A stretch of 64,000 nt of DNA from Streptomyces bottropensis ATCC 25435 (GTDB lineage: Bacteria; Actinomycetota; Actinomycetes; Streptomycetales; Streptomycetaceae). Each line of letters starts with the position of its first letter. Within the stretch, counting starts at the first letter, position 1. This document shows, one piece after another, positions 40,343 through 48,837 of this stretch. Under the pieces are notes generated by a model that saw only the letters and a program-made list of their open reading frames with translations, had not been told where the DNA came from and searched no databases. The stretch lies in the NCBI RefSeq assembly GCF_000383595.1, contig NZ_KB911581.1:4124496-4188495 (forward strand), read 5' to 3'. A program made the position numbers and the translations under genes.

Positions 40343-42244
40343 ATGACCACAGCAGACGGCCAGGTGGGAGTCGTCTTCGTGCACGGGTTCCTGTCGAGCC
40401 CCCGAGTTTGGTCAGATGTGGAGAAACTCATCCGACAGGACACACAACTGGACTTCGTCACACCGCTGCTGTTCCGTTACTCCTCTCCCCGGTTTCGCAT
40501 ACACCCGTTGCGTACCGTTCCGACCTTCGAGGTCATCGCCGACAAGTTGGCGGGTTTCATCGAGGTGGAGGCCGCCGCATTTCCGAGGCTGGTCCTCGTC
40601 ACGCACAGCCAGGGCGGTCTGATCGTCCAGCGGTATCTGCATCGGACGCTCAGTGACGCCGAAGGGCCCAGGCTTCGCCGGATCCGCCAGATCGTGATGT
40701 TCGCCTGCCCCAGCGCCGGTTCGCAACTCGCGCTCAGCCTGCGGCGCAGCGGACTGTTCGGGTGGACTCCGCAGGAGCCGCAACTGCGGCCTCTGAACTC
40801 AGCTGTCACTGAGGCGCTTCGAACCGTTGTCAACCGTGTCGTGCATGCTGGCGAGGCCGGCCCGGCCTGCTGGCCCATACCGATCACCGCGTACGCGGGT
40901 GAGGAGGACGGGGTGGTGCCACCGGCGTCGGCTCACACCGTCTTCCCGGACAGACGGGTCGTCTCGGGTGATCACCGGACGCTCATACGCCCCAAGAGCG
41001 AGGAGGACGGTCGCTTCCAGCATCTGCGGGCAAACCTCCTCGCCGTACGCGACGGGAGCGGCGAGGCTCCCTCGGACACCGTTCCCGCCGACGCTCCGGC
41101 ACCGGCCGGTCCCCCGCGCTGGGCCCCGGGGGCCCCACATGCGCCTGCGGCGCGGCATCGGTCCCTGACCTCCTGGGATCGCTATGTGCTCATCGAGCCC
41201 GAAGAGCTGATCCATGTGGACAAGGTGATCGACGACGTCACCGCCGCGATCGAGGACCCGCGCGGCACGGCCGCGTCCGCAGTGGCCGTGCACGGCGAGG
41301 GTGGCCTTGGCAAGACGGCCATCACCCATGCAGCCGTCCAGCGCGTTACCAAGGGAGACAGCTTCACCCACGTCGTCTGGGCTTCGGCACGCAACGCCCG
41401 GTTCTCGGCGGCCAACGCCAGTGAGGCATCCGTCAACTCGATGTACTGGCACGACCTGCTCCGTATCATTGCGCAGCAGGTGGACTGCGAGCTCTCAACC
41501 GCCCAAGCACTCTGGGAGGGTGAGCTTCGCGATCACATCGAGCGTCGGCTCACCGACGCCCGTGTACTGGTGGTGGTGGACAATCTGGAGTACGTGGACG
41601 CCGCCGACGAGGTCATCGAGCAGCTGCGGTCCCTCGGCTTCCGCCGCCCCCACCGCATCGTGGCCACCACCCGCCTGAAGTCGTCCGGCAATGACATGGG
41701 CGTGCGGAACATTGCCATCCACCCGCTTGGGGAGAGGGAGTCGTCCAATCTGGTCCGGCTGACGGCACGCGACAGCGGCTCTGATCTCGCGGACGCACGC
41801 GATGAGGAACTGGATTCCATCTACGGGATCACCGAAGGGAACCCGTTCCTGATCAAACTCATCACCCGTCGCTACGCCGTGAGTGGCCTCCCGCTGCCAC
41901 GGATCATCGACGAGCTGCGCCAGGTGACGGGAGAACTCGGATCGGCGGTGAAGGCATGGCTCTTTGAGCAGTCACTGGAGGAACTGGCCCGTCGCTCGTC
42001 ACGGAAGGAGGCTCGCCGACTGCTTTTCTCGTTCTGCGCCAATGGACGGGGCGGAGCCATGAGCTATGAGGAGCTGTTAGAAGAGAGCGTCCGTCCCGAC
42101 GACGTGAACCGGTTCAACACCCTCATCACGTCCGCCTGTCGGCTGGGGCTGGTGCGAGCGTCCGGACGTGACCGCCGGTACTCGATCCACAGCCTGCTCT
42201 ACGAGCACACCTGCCCGCAGATCGGGTGCGGGAAGTCGGTCTGA
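40343..42244 (+). CDS. Alpha/beta-hydrolase fused to NB-ARC STAND ATPase
   Basis: A 633-residue two-domain protein. Residues 1-260 form a PGAP1/DUF676-like serine hydrolase: FVHGFLSSPRVW, nucleophile Ser89 in VTHSQGG, probable acid Asp189 in AGEEDGVVPP and His211 in VSGDHRTLI. Residues about 290-620 form an NB-ARC ATPase: P-loop GEGGLGKT (318-325), Walker B VLVVVDNLEYVD (Asp413), ATTR (441-444) and the GNP motif (499-501), then a winged-helix region. Codon 579 is TTA. GGAGG precedes the ATG. It is followed with no gap by a TPR gene. The composition is that of NLR-like sensors in which nucleotide-driven assembly activates a lipase or esterase effector. A defence or programmed-death role is inference. 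Confidence 0.85.
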   Translation: MTTADGQVGVVFVHGFLSSPRVWSDVEKLIRQDTQLDFVTPLLFRYSSPRFRIHPLRTVPTFEVIADKLAGFIEVEAAAFPRLVLVTHSQGGLIVQRYLHRTLSDAEGPRLRRIRQIVMFACPSAGSQLALSLRRSGLFGWTPQEPQLRPLNSAVTEALRTVVNRVVHAGEAGPACWPIPITAYAGEEDGVVPPASAHTVFPDRRVVSGDHRTLIRPKSEEDGRFQHLRANLLAVRDGSGEAPSDTVPADAPAPAGPPRWAPGAPHAPAARHRSLTSWDRYVLIEPEELIHVDKVIDDVTAAIEDPRGTAASAVAVHGEGGLGKTAITHAAVQRVTKGDSFTHVVWASARNARFSAANASEASVNSMYWHDLLRIIAQQVDCELSTAQALWEGELRDHIERRLTDARVLVVVDNLEYVDAADEVIEQLRSLGFRRPHRIVATTRLKSSGNDMGVRNIAIHPLGERESSNLVRLTARDSGSDLADARDEELDSIYGITEGNPFLIKLITRRYAVSGLPLPRIIDELRQVTGELGSAVKAWLFEQSLEELARRSSRKEARRLLFSFCANGRGGAMSYEELLEESVRPDDVNRFNTLITSACRLGLVRASGRDRRYSIHSLLYEHTCPQIGCGKSV

Positions 42245-43549
42245 ATGGAAGACCGCGCAGCGTCCGCCATGACGGTCTGGCAACGAGAGGTGCGGGAGGA
42301 GGCGGAGGAGGAGTATCCACAGCGGATAGCGGCCGCCGTGGCCCATCCTGAGCGCTACGCGGACCCGGAGCGGTTCCCGAGGCTGGCCCGTCTTCTCGGC
42401 GGCGCTGTCATGGTGCGCAAGACCCTCCCTCCGCAGCTGACCCAGGCGCTGCTCGGCCTGGCCTTCGAAACCGTGCTGACGGTGGGCGCAAGCAGTCGGT
42501 TCCGCGAGCACGAGGAATTCGGACGGAGCGTCCAGGCCCTTATCGACGTCCTCGAAGCGACCGGGACACCAGTTTCCGGGCTCCTGCTCTCCGCGGCCCG
42601 CTTTCAGGCGCTTTTCGCTAACGGTGACCAGTCCCGGCTGGACCTCATCGTACGTGCCGTCGACGCGAGCCGGACCGTCGACGAGCGCATCGCGGCATTG
42701 CTGACCATGTCCCGCTCACGCACCGACATCAGTGACTACCAGGGCGCGAGGGCGGCGCTGGACGAATGTGCTGGGCTGGTCCGCCAGGAGTCGGCGGCGC
42801 ACTGGCGAGCGGAGTACGAGCACAGCCTCGGGCTCTCCCACTACTACGCAGATCCAAAACGTGCCGCGGAACACTTTGAGAAGTCAGTACGGTTTGGGCA
42901 GCCAGTACTCGGCCGGCCTGGTGTCAGCCAAGCGGTCGCGTCCTCGCTGCACTACCTGGGGCGGTTCGCCGCCGAGGGCGGGGAGTATGCCCGGGCCCTC
43001 GAACTCTTCGTCGAGGGCGAAAGTCTGTCCGACAGGCGACTGACGTCCCACGGTTTCTACCACCAACGCCTGGCGGAGATCCTGGTGGCGCACGGCACAG
43101 TGGAAGAGGCCGCCCACCACCTGGCACGCAGTCAGCAAACCTTTGACCAAGCCGCGCAGCGCAGCAACGCCCTGGCCCTGCTCGGCGGCACTTGGACCGA
43201 CTTCTATCTCCGCACCGGTGACCTCCACCAGGCCGACGACGCGGTGTCCCAGGCGATCGAGCAGAGCCGCAAAGAGAAGGGGGCACGGATCGAACTCGTG
43301 CTGCTGGCGAAGCGGCTCCGCCTGCTGCTCCGACAGCGCCGCCTGGGTGCCCCGCTCGTACTGCTCTGCCGGGCGGCCTGGCTGTACATGCGGTACGAAC
43401 TCGACTGCAACCCGGTCACCGCGCTCCGTCAGACGCTCGTCGTGGCCAGGCAGGGCGCCCGCATGGTCCGCTCCGGGGCGAGCCCCGGCGGACAGCCTCT
43501 CGTCTGTCCGTGCGGCGAGAACCACCGGGGAGGGGAGGACGCCGAGTAG
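42245..43549 (+). CDS. TPR-repeat protein partnered with the STAND ATPase
   Basis: A 434-residue all-helical protein of tetratricopeptide type. Recognisable repeats include RTDISDYQGARAALDECAGL, EYEHSLGLSHYYADPKRAAE, GEYARALELFVEGESL, VAHGTVEEAAHHLARS and RTGDLHQADDAVSQAI. Its ATG directly follows the upstream stop (TGAATG), implying translational coupling and a stoichiometric partner. In single-chain NLR-like proteins TPRs form the C-terminal sensor arm; here that arm would be supplied in trans. The C-terminus carries a CPCGENH motif. An inner start at 42269 is possible. Confidence 0.82.
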   Translation: MEDRAASAMTVWQREVREEAEEEYPQRIAAAVAHPERYADPERFPRLARLLGGAVMVRKTLPPQLTQALLGLAFETVLTVGASSRFREHEEFGRSVQALIDVLEATGTPVSGLLLSAARFQALFANGDQSRLDLIVRAVDASRTVDERIAALLTMSRSRTDISDYQGARAALDECAGLVRQESAAHWRAEYEHSLGLSHYYADPKRAAEHFEKSVRFGQPVLGRPGVSQAVASSLHYLGRFAAEGGEYARALELFVEGESLSDRRLTSHGFYHQRLAEILVAHGTVEEAAHHLARSQQTFDQAAQRSNALALLGGTWTDFYLRTGDLHQADDAVSQAIEQSRKEKGARIELVLLAKRLRLLLRQRRLGAPLVLLCRAAWLYMRYELDCNPVTALRQTLVVARQGARMVRSGASPGGQPLVCPCGENHRGGEDAE

Positions 43550-43552
43550 GAA

Positions 43553-44030
43553 TGGGTCTCGACAGCCACCTGCCTGGTGTCTACTACGCCTGGCGCGAGG
43601 GCGGGGCCGCCCGCCAGGCCGCCGACGGCCTGCTCGCGCACGAGATTGCTGCACATGGCCTCCCGAGAGACCTACGGCGTCCCGCGTGTCCATGCCGAAC
43701 TGCGCCGCCTGGGAGGGCGGGTGGACCGCACGCGCGTCGCCCGCCTGATGCGCGAGCACGAGATCCGCGGTGCCGGCCGACGCAAGAGGTGTCGCTGACC
43801 CGGCCGGACAGGAAGGCGAAGCCGGCCCTGGACTTGATCGGCATGGACTTCCATGCCGAGCGTCCCGGGATCAAGCTGGTCGGCGACATCACCTACCTGG
43901 CACTGCCGAGTGCTGGCTCTACCTCGCCTGCTGGACTTGGCCACCCGCGAGGTCGTCGGTCATGCCATGGCTGATCACCCGACGACGGACGCCCGGTCCG
44001 CCACGGCTACTTCAGCCCCAGGGGAACCGT
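43553..44030 (+). pseudogene. Decayed IS3-family transposase (OrfB)
   Basis: OrfB-like sequence is spread over three frames. GVYYAWREGGAARQAADGLL is in one, ASRETYGVPRVHAELRRLGG and VARLMREHEIRGAGRRKR in the next. DLIGMDFHAERPGIKLVGD then leads into ITYLAL (start of the DDE catalytic region), and LLDLATREVVGHAMADH is in another. At least three frameshifts and loss of the 3' half of the DDE domain make it inactive. It begins 3 bp after the TPR gene stop. I could not see intact terminal inverted repeats. Confidence 0.82.
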
Positions 44031-44160
44031 TCCTGCCGCTTCTGTCGTCCTCGTCCTGATTTCATCATGGTCCGAAGGCGCCCCGGACATCCGGGCACCG
44101 CCCTGATCCGACCCCGGTCCTTCCCCTTACGGGACCTGGCTCACAACCCGCACATGACGA

Positions 44161-44193
44161 GGGGCGGCGGACCGAAAACCCGTCCACCGCCCC
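44161..44193 (-). terminator. Terminator for the crotonase operon
   Basis: GGGGCGGCGGA and TCCACCGCCCC pair at 10 of 11 positions with an 11-base loop, just beyond the crotonase stop on the minus strand. Confidence 0.55.
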
Positions 44194-44216
44194 GCGCACC
44201 GAGTCAACTCACCCCG

Positions 44217-44984
44217 TCAGTGCCCCTTGAAAACAGGCGCCCTCTTCTTCATGAACGCGCTCATCCCCTCGCTCTGGTCCTCCGTCGCGAACAGCGCATG
44301 GAACACGCGCCGTTCGAAGAGAAGCCCGTCGCGCAGACCGGTCTCCAAAGCCCGGTCGACCGACTCGCGGGCGGCCGTGACGGCCGGGCGGCCGTAGGAG
44401 GCAACTGTCGTGGCGGCTTCCGTGCTCTCGGTGAGGACGCGGTCGTCCGGGACCACACGCGACACCAGGCCCGAGGCCTCTGCCTCGCGGGCGTTCATCG
44501 TGCGGCCAGTAAGGATCAGGTCCATGGCCTTGGCCCGGCCGACCAGGCGGGTGAGCCGCTGGGTGCCGCCGATGCCGGGGATCACGCCGAGCTTGATCTC
44601 CGGCTGGCCGAAGACCGCCGACTCGCCCGCGATGATCAGGTCACACATCATCGCGAGTTCGCAACCGCCGCCCAGCGCGTAGCCGTTGACCGCCGCGATC
44701 TTCGGCGTCCGGAATCCGGCGAACTCCTCCCAGCCCGCGAAGTAGTCCTCCGCGGCCATGTCCACGGCAGACTTCCCGGCCATCTCCTTGATGTCGGCAC
44801 CGGCCGCGAAGACCTTCTCCGAACCGGTGACGACGAAGCAGCCGACATCCGGGTCGCGGTCCAACGGACGTAGTACGTCGAGGAGTTCGGCCAGCAGCTC
44901 GCTGTTGAGGGCGTTCAGGACGTGCGGTCGGTGGAGTCGTACCGTGACGACGCGGTCATGACGTTCGATCTTGAGGGTATTCAT
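44217..44984 (-). CDS. Enoyl-CoA hydratase/crotonase family protein
   Basis: A 255-residue crotonase. Oxyanion-hole blocks are FAAGADIKEMAGK and NGYALGGGCELAMM; the second catalytic region is FGQPEIKLGVIPGIGGTQRL. Both acidic residues of classical hydratases (Glu in GCEL and in PEIK) are present, so hydration of an enoyl-CoA is plausible. It is the third gene of the adenylation/flavoprotein operon, starting 35 bp after the flavoprotein stop with GAGAGGGAGAG upstream. Its role there could be to process an acyl chain, or it may be an unrelated passenger. Confidence 0.9.
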   Translation of the reverse strand: MNTLKIERHDRVVTVRLHRPHVLNALNSELLAELLDVLRPLDRDPDVGCFVVTGSEKVFAAGADIKEMAGKSAVDMAAEDYFAGWEEFAGFRTPKIAAVNGYALGGGCELAMMCDLIIAGESAVFGQPEIKLGVIPGIGGTQRLTRLVGRAKAMDLILTGRTMNAREAEASGLVSRVVPDDRVLTESTEAATTVASYGRPAVTAARESVDRALETGLRDGLLFERRVFHALFATEDQSEGMSAFMKKRAPVFKGH

Positions 44985-45019
44985 CGACTCTCCCTCTCTC
45001 CTTCTCTCCTGACGGTGTG

Positions 45020-46354
45020 TCACGAGTCCCAGATCGCGCCGTACGCGGGAATGCCGCGCCGCTCGAGACCGTGAACGACCTGCCAGGTCAGCTTCTTGTT
45101 GGAGATACAGATGACAGCCTCGGCACCGAAGTCGCGGTACGCGGTGTACGCGAGCCGCACCATGTCCGGTTTGCCGTGCTGCGAGGTGTCCCAGACCAGC
45201 GCGTTCGGCTGGACGGCGAGGATCTCGTCGACCAGGCCGTCGCCATAGGTCCTGCGGGGATCGCGCGTCGCCCACACGAGCCGTGAGGGCACCTCGGCGG
45301 CCAGCAGATGCGGCAGGCAGGGGCCGATACCGCTGCCGGTGGCGACGTAGACCACCTTGCTGAACAGGGTCTCGATATTGGCGACCCCTGCCGTCGTGAT
45401 GCCCTTGACCCAGACCTTCGGGGGTGCGTCGTCGATGAACGAGCCTGTCCAGTCGCCCGCGCGGGAGATGGTCAGCCGAAAGCCGGGTTCGCCGGGTGAG
45501 GGCACGTTGGCGAAGGAGTGCCACTCGGTGAGCGGGCTGCGGCTGATGGCGGTGGAGGACCCCGCGAAGGGTGTCACGCCGTGGTCGAAATGGGCCAACG
45601 CGACGTGCGTGGAGGGCCGTTCGATCTGTACGTCCACCTTGCGCAGCCGCAACCAGGGCAGGGCGACGCTGAAGGTGACCACGGCCAGCACCCCGAGGGC
45701 GACCGGCTCCTGCGCGCCCAGCAGCGTATGCGTCCAGAACAGTGCGAGGGCGCTCCAGCCGCCGAAGCGGTGGATCTTCTCGAAGTGGTCGTGGAAGCGG
45801 GAGCGGAAGGGCGGCAGGGCGGTCACGACGATGACGGCGAGCAGGGCGACGAGGGCCCAACTCACCGTGATGAGTGGCAGGTTGGCGCCTTCGACGGTCA
45901 CCACGACCGCCCCCGCGAAGAACCACACGGCTCCGGCCAGCGCCCCGCCCACGTGCAGTCCGCCGAAGTGGTACACCTTTCCGAGAGTCCACCTCACCTT
46001 CAGCGGCCAGCTCCTCGGAGCCCACGTCGCGAGGCGGAAGAAGAGGTTGACGACGTACTGCTGCCGTACCACCACGGCGAGCGCGAGGTTCGCGAGGGAC
46101 GCGTAGCTGATGGCTTCCGTGTTCGGCGCCCAACTCGCCGCCAGGAATCCGATGTTGGCCAGCATCACCAGGGCCGCCAGTCGGTTGTAGTGCATCAGGC
46201 GGGGGTGCTTGAGGAGGCGACGGGGCGCGGACGTGAGCGGAGGGAGTTCGGCGAGAGTCGCGGGAGGCGCCGGGTGCGTGGCGCCTGCCACCTCGACAGA
46301 CGTGGCCTCGACGGACGAGCTCTCGACGGAGGAGGTCTCCACGGACGACGTCAT
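45020..46354 (-). CDS. Ferric-reductase-like membrane flavoprotein
   Basis: A 444-residue protein. Five to six membrane helices lie at about 50-240, with paired histidines in YHFGGLHVGG and IHRFGGWSALALFWTH. A cytoplasmic reductase-like domain follows (KVVYVATGSGIGPCLPHLL for nucleotide binding, then RLVWATRDPRRTYG). The N-terminus is a Ser/Val/Glu repeat (SSVETSSVESSSVEATSVE). It resembles the membrane flavoproteins that accompany NRPS-like adenylation enzymes in fungi (TmpA-type, from memory). Its ATG overlaps the adenylation gene's stop by one base (TGATG), so the two products are made together. Confidence 0.75.
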   Translation of the reverse strand: MTSSVETSSVESSSVEATSVEVAGATHPAPPATLAELPPLTSAPRRLLKHPRLMHYNRLAALVMLANIGFLAASWAPNTEAISYASLANLALAVVVRQQYVVNLFFRLATWAPRSWPLKVRWTLGKVYHFGGLHVGGALAGAVWFFAGAVVVTVEGANLPLITVSWALVALLAVIVVTALPPFRSRFHDHFEKIHRFGGWSALALFWTHTLLGAQEPVALGVLAVVTFSVALPWLRLRKVDVQIERPSTHVALAHFDHGVTPFAGSSTAISRSPLTEWHSFANVPSPGEPGFRLTISRAGDWTGSFIDDAPPKVWVKGITTAGVANIETLFSKVVYVATGSGIGPCLPHLLAAEVPSRLVWATRDPRRTYGDGLVDEILAVQPNALVWDTSQHGKPDMVRLAYTAYRDFGAEAVICISNKKLTWQVVHGLERRGIPAYGAIWDS

Positions 46355-47973
46355 CAGGCTGCCCCCTCTCGCACCGCCGACACCGGCAGCAGGGGTGCTC
46401 CCTCGCCATGAGCCGTCACCGGACGCGCGGCATGGTGCGTGGCCTTCTCCCGCTCCGCCGCCAGCCGCAGCAGTGCCGCCCGGTCGACCTTGCCCCGGTC
46501 CGTCTCCGGCAGCGCGGCCACCGGGAGGACCGTGGCCGGCACGCAGTAGTACGGCAGTACGTCGGCCACCGCGCGCCGGGCCTTGTCCGGGTCGACGTCG
46601 GCCGGGCAGACGAAGGAGATCAGGCTCCGGGCGTCGCGCTTGAGCGTGATGGCGCGGGAGCAGCCCGCCACCGACTCCAGCACCGAGGAGACGGAGTCGA
46701 GTTCCACGCGGAAGCCGCGGACCTTGACCTGGTCGTCGGTACGGCCCAGATGCTCGAGTTCGCCGTCGGGCGTCCAGCGGCCGAGGTCGCGGGTACGGAA
46801 CATGCGGTGTCCGCCGCCGAGGAAGGGGTCGAGGGCGTACCGCTCGGCGTTCAGCGCCTCGTTGTTCAAGTAGCCCGCCGATACGCAGTCGCCCCCGGCC
46901 CACATCTCGCCGACCTCCCCGATGGGCAGCGCACGCCGGTGCTCATCGAGGACGTACACCGTGTTGTTGGGGGTGGGGCGGCCGATCGTGAGCAGTGCGT
47001 CGTCCACGCGGTGGTGGCGCATCGTGTTGACGATCGTCGTCTCCGTGGGCCCGCAGGAGTTGTGGAAAGCCGACCGCCGGGCCCAGGCGTCCGCGAGCGG
47101 GCGCGGGCACGGCTCGCCCGCGACCGCCACCGTTCGCACATGGGGGCAGTCCGCCGGGTCGATTCCGGACAGTACCGTCGGCGTCGCGATCAGCACGTGT
47201 GCCGTACGGGCCGTCGCCGCGACGTCCTTGCCTCGGACGAGGAGCGTGCCACCGTGGGCGAGGCAGCCGAGGATCTCCCAGGCGGCCATGTCGAAGGCGA
47301 TGTTGAGGAGCTGGGCGACCCGGTCGCCGGGGCGGATGCCCAGGTCACCGGGCTCGGTGAGGAGGATGTTCGCGACGTTGCGGTGGGTGACCTTCACCCC
47401 GTTGGGTTTGCCGGTGGTGCCGGAGGTGAACAGGACGTAGCACCCGTCGTCGGGCCGTAAGGGCCGCTCGAGACGGACCCGCCCTTGCGTGGAGAGGTTG
47501 GCGAGATCGTCGTCGTCGAGCGTGATCAGCCGGTGTCCGGTGTCAGGCAGGGGCACCCGCAGCGTGTGCTCCGACTGAGTGAGGACGACCCGGGTCCCGG
47601 CGGTGCGGATGACGTGTCGCAGCTGGGCGACGGGGGCGAGGCCGATGTCCTGCGGGACGTACGCGGCGCCGGCCTTCAGCGTGCCGAGCAGTCCGACGAG
47701 CATCGGGATGGAGCGGCGTACGAAGAGGCCGACGTGATCGCCGGGCCGTACGCCCTCCCGTACGAGTCTGGCCGCGAGCCGGTCGGCACGACGGTTCAGC
47801 TCGCCGTACGTGATCGTCGTGCCCTGGTGCTCGGCGGCGACGGCGCCCGGCGCGGCAGCGGCCTGCCGTTCGACGGCGTGGTGGACGAGGGGGTCGGTGA
47901 CGGGGATCTCTGTACCTTGGCCGAACTGCCAGAACAGGGCCCTGTCTTGGAGGGACAGATGACTCAGGGGCAT
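46354..47973 (-). CDS. Free-standing NRPS-type amino acid adenylation enzyme
   Basis: A 539-residue AMP-forming adenylation domain. Core motifs: A3 LFTSGTTGKPNGV, A4 IAFDMAAWEILG, A5 NSCGPTETTI, A7/A8 RTRDLGRWTPDGELEHLGR then DDQVKVRGFRVELDS, and A10 PETDRGKVDR. Asp in FDMA is the residue that binds the alpha-amino group, so an amino acid substrate is likely. There is no carrier, condensation or reductase domain. Codon 172 is TTA (47460-47458). AGGAGG lies before the ATG. It heads an operon with the membrane flavoprotein and crotonase, so the activated amino acid may be passed to the membrane partner or a carrier elsewhere. Confidence 0.88.
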   Translation of the reverse strand: MPLSHLSLQDRALFWQFGQGTEIPVTDPLVHHAVERQAAAAPGAVAAEHQGTTITYGELNRRADRLAARLVREGVRPGDHVGLFVRRSIPMLVGLLGTLKAGAAYVPQDIGLAPVAQLRHVIRTAGTRVVLTQSEHTLRVPLPDTGHRLITLDDDDLANLSTQGRVRLERPLRPDDGCYVLFTSGTTGKPNGVKVTHRNVANILLTEPGDLGIRPGDRVAQLLNIAFDMAAWEILGCLAHGGTLLVRGKDVAATARTAHVLIATPTVLSGIDPADCPHVRTVAVAGEPCPRPLADAWARRSAFHNSCGPTETTIVNTMRHHRVDDALLTIGRPTPNNTVYVLDEHRRALPIGEVGEMWAGGDCVSAGYLNNEALNAERYALDPFLGGGHRMFRTRDLGRWTPDGELEHLGRTDDQVKVRGFRVELDSVSSVLESVAGCSRAITLKRDARSLISFVCPADVDPDKARRAVADVLPYYCVPATVLPVAALPETDRGKVDRAALLRLAAEREKATHHAARPVTAHGEGAPLLPVSAVREGAA

Positions 47974-48376
47974 GCTTCACAGACCTCCTGGCTGTGTGGG
48001 GAGAAGATGCCTCGGGCGACTGAACGCTGACGTGCGTCGATATGTCGAGCATCGTGCGGAGGTACGGGCCGCAACACCGGACCGCGGTGGCGGCTCCAAT
48101 AGCTTCAACGTTCAACGTGCCACGCGTCACTGTGAAAACAAGTCACATGACTGGACTCGTGGCCCATCCACAGCTTCCGCACGGGCAAGCGACAGGAACC
48201 TCACGTACAGCGCATGCAACGGGACGCGTTGGTCGAGTGGGAGGCCGCCCACTCGATTGGCATGGCGCGGATGCCAGTGTGTCAATTCCGTCACTCGGTG
48301 AGCCCGAGATCCCTTTTGCAGTCGGCGACGGCGAGAAGCAGTCTTTCATCGGTGCCCTGGAAGGACTGAGCGGCGG
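47974..48376. other. Promoter-bearing spacer of the adenylation operon
   Basis: About 400 bp without a plausible gene. It must hold the minus-strand promoter of the adenylation operon. It is less GC-rich than the surroundings in places (for example around 48110-48150), and I see no strong palindrome. Confidence 0.45.
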
Positions 48377-48667
48377 ATGGCTCACAGTTGGTCAAGATCT
48401 GCCGACCGGGTGACCGAGCGCCTGACCTCGGAGAGCGAGCGGCTCCTCGACGCTGCGGCGGCCTCCGAGAAGGAACGGAGGGGCGAGAAGCCCAAGGGGC
48501 CCTCCACGAGCCTGCACCGCAAGGCTGTCCGAACTCGATGCACGGCTTGGAAAGCGTCTCGCACTGCTGGACCAGCGGCAGCTGATGTCGACGAAGCCGC
48601 CGCAGATCCTCAGTGCGGCGCTTGTGCCGAGCGTTTCCGATCTCCCCTCCAGCGCGTACTGCTGTGT
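48377..48667 (+). pseudogene. Frameshifted relic, possibly of a large helicase
   Basis: Two adjacent frames give protein-like sequence. The first reads VTERLTSESERLLDAAAASE and RRGEKPKGPSTSLHRKA. After a shift near 48525 the other frame reads RLSELDARLGKRLALLDQRQ and MSTKPPQILSAALVPSVSD. The helical segment ending in PPQILSAALVPS resembles the region after the helicase domain in large bacterial SNF2-type defence helicases. That assignment is weak. Neither frame is complete. Confidence 0.4.
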
Positions 48668-48731
48668 TGAGCCGCCCACCAGGACTGAGTCCGGAGACCC
48701 CTGGCTATGCTGCGGGTTGTCTTTGCGGGGT

Positions 48732-48788
48732 TTGGTGGACACCAATCGGGACAATCCGAACCGGCAGGTCCGTCTGAGCTTCCTGGGC
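48732..48788 (+). pseudogene. Fragment of a second yjbQ (last 19 codons)
   Basis: The frame reads LVDTNRDNPNRQVRLSFLG. The intact yjbQ ends LVDTNTENPDRLVRLSFLG, 15 of 19 identical, with many silent differences in the DNA. It runs on in frame without the stop. It is a remnant of a homologous but distinct yjbQ, not a recent copy. Confidence 0.75.
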
Positions 48789-48837
48789 CGAGTACCCGGA
48801 GCGCCGGCGCGACCCGGCCGCTGCCTGGGAGCCGGTC

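Noticed and set aside
39700..48790. The two yjbQ ends as attL/attR of an integrated element
   Set aside because: The DNA copies differ at many silent positions and there is no integrase gene. Identical core sites would be expected.
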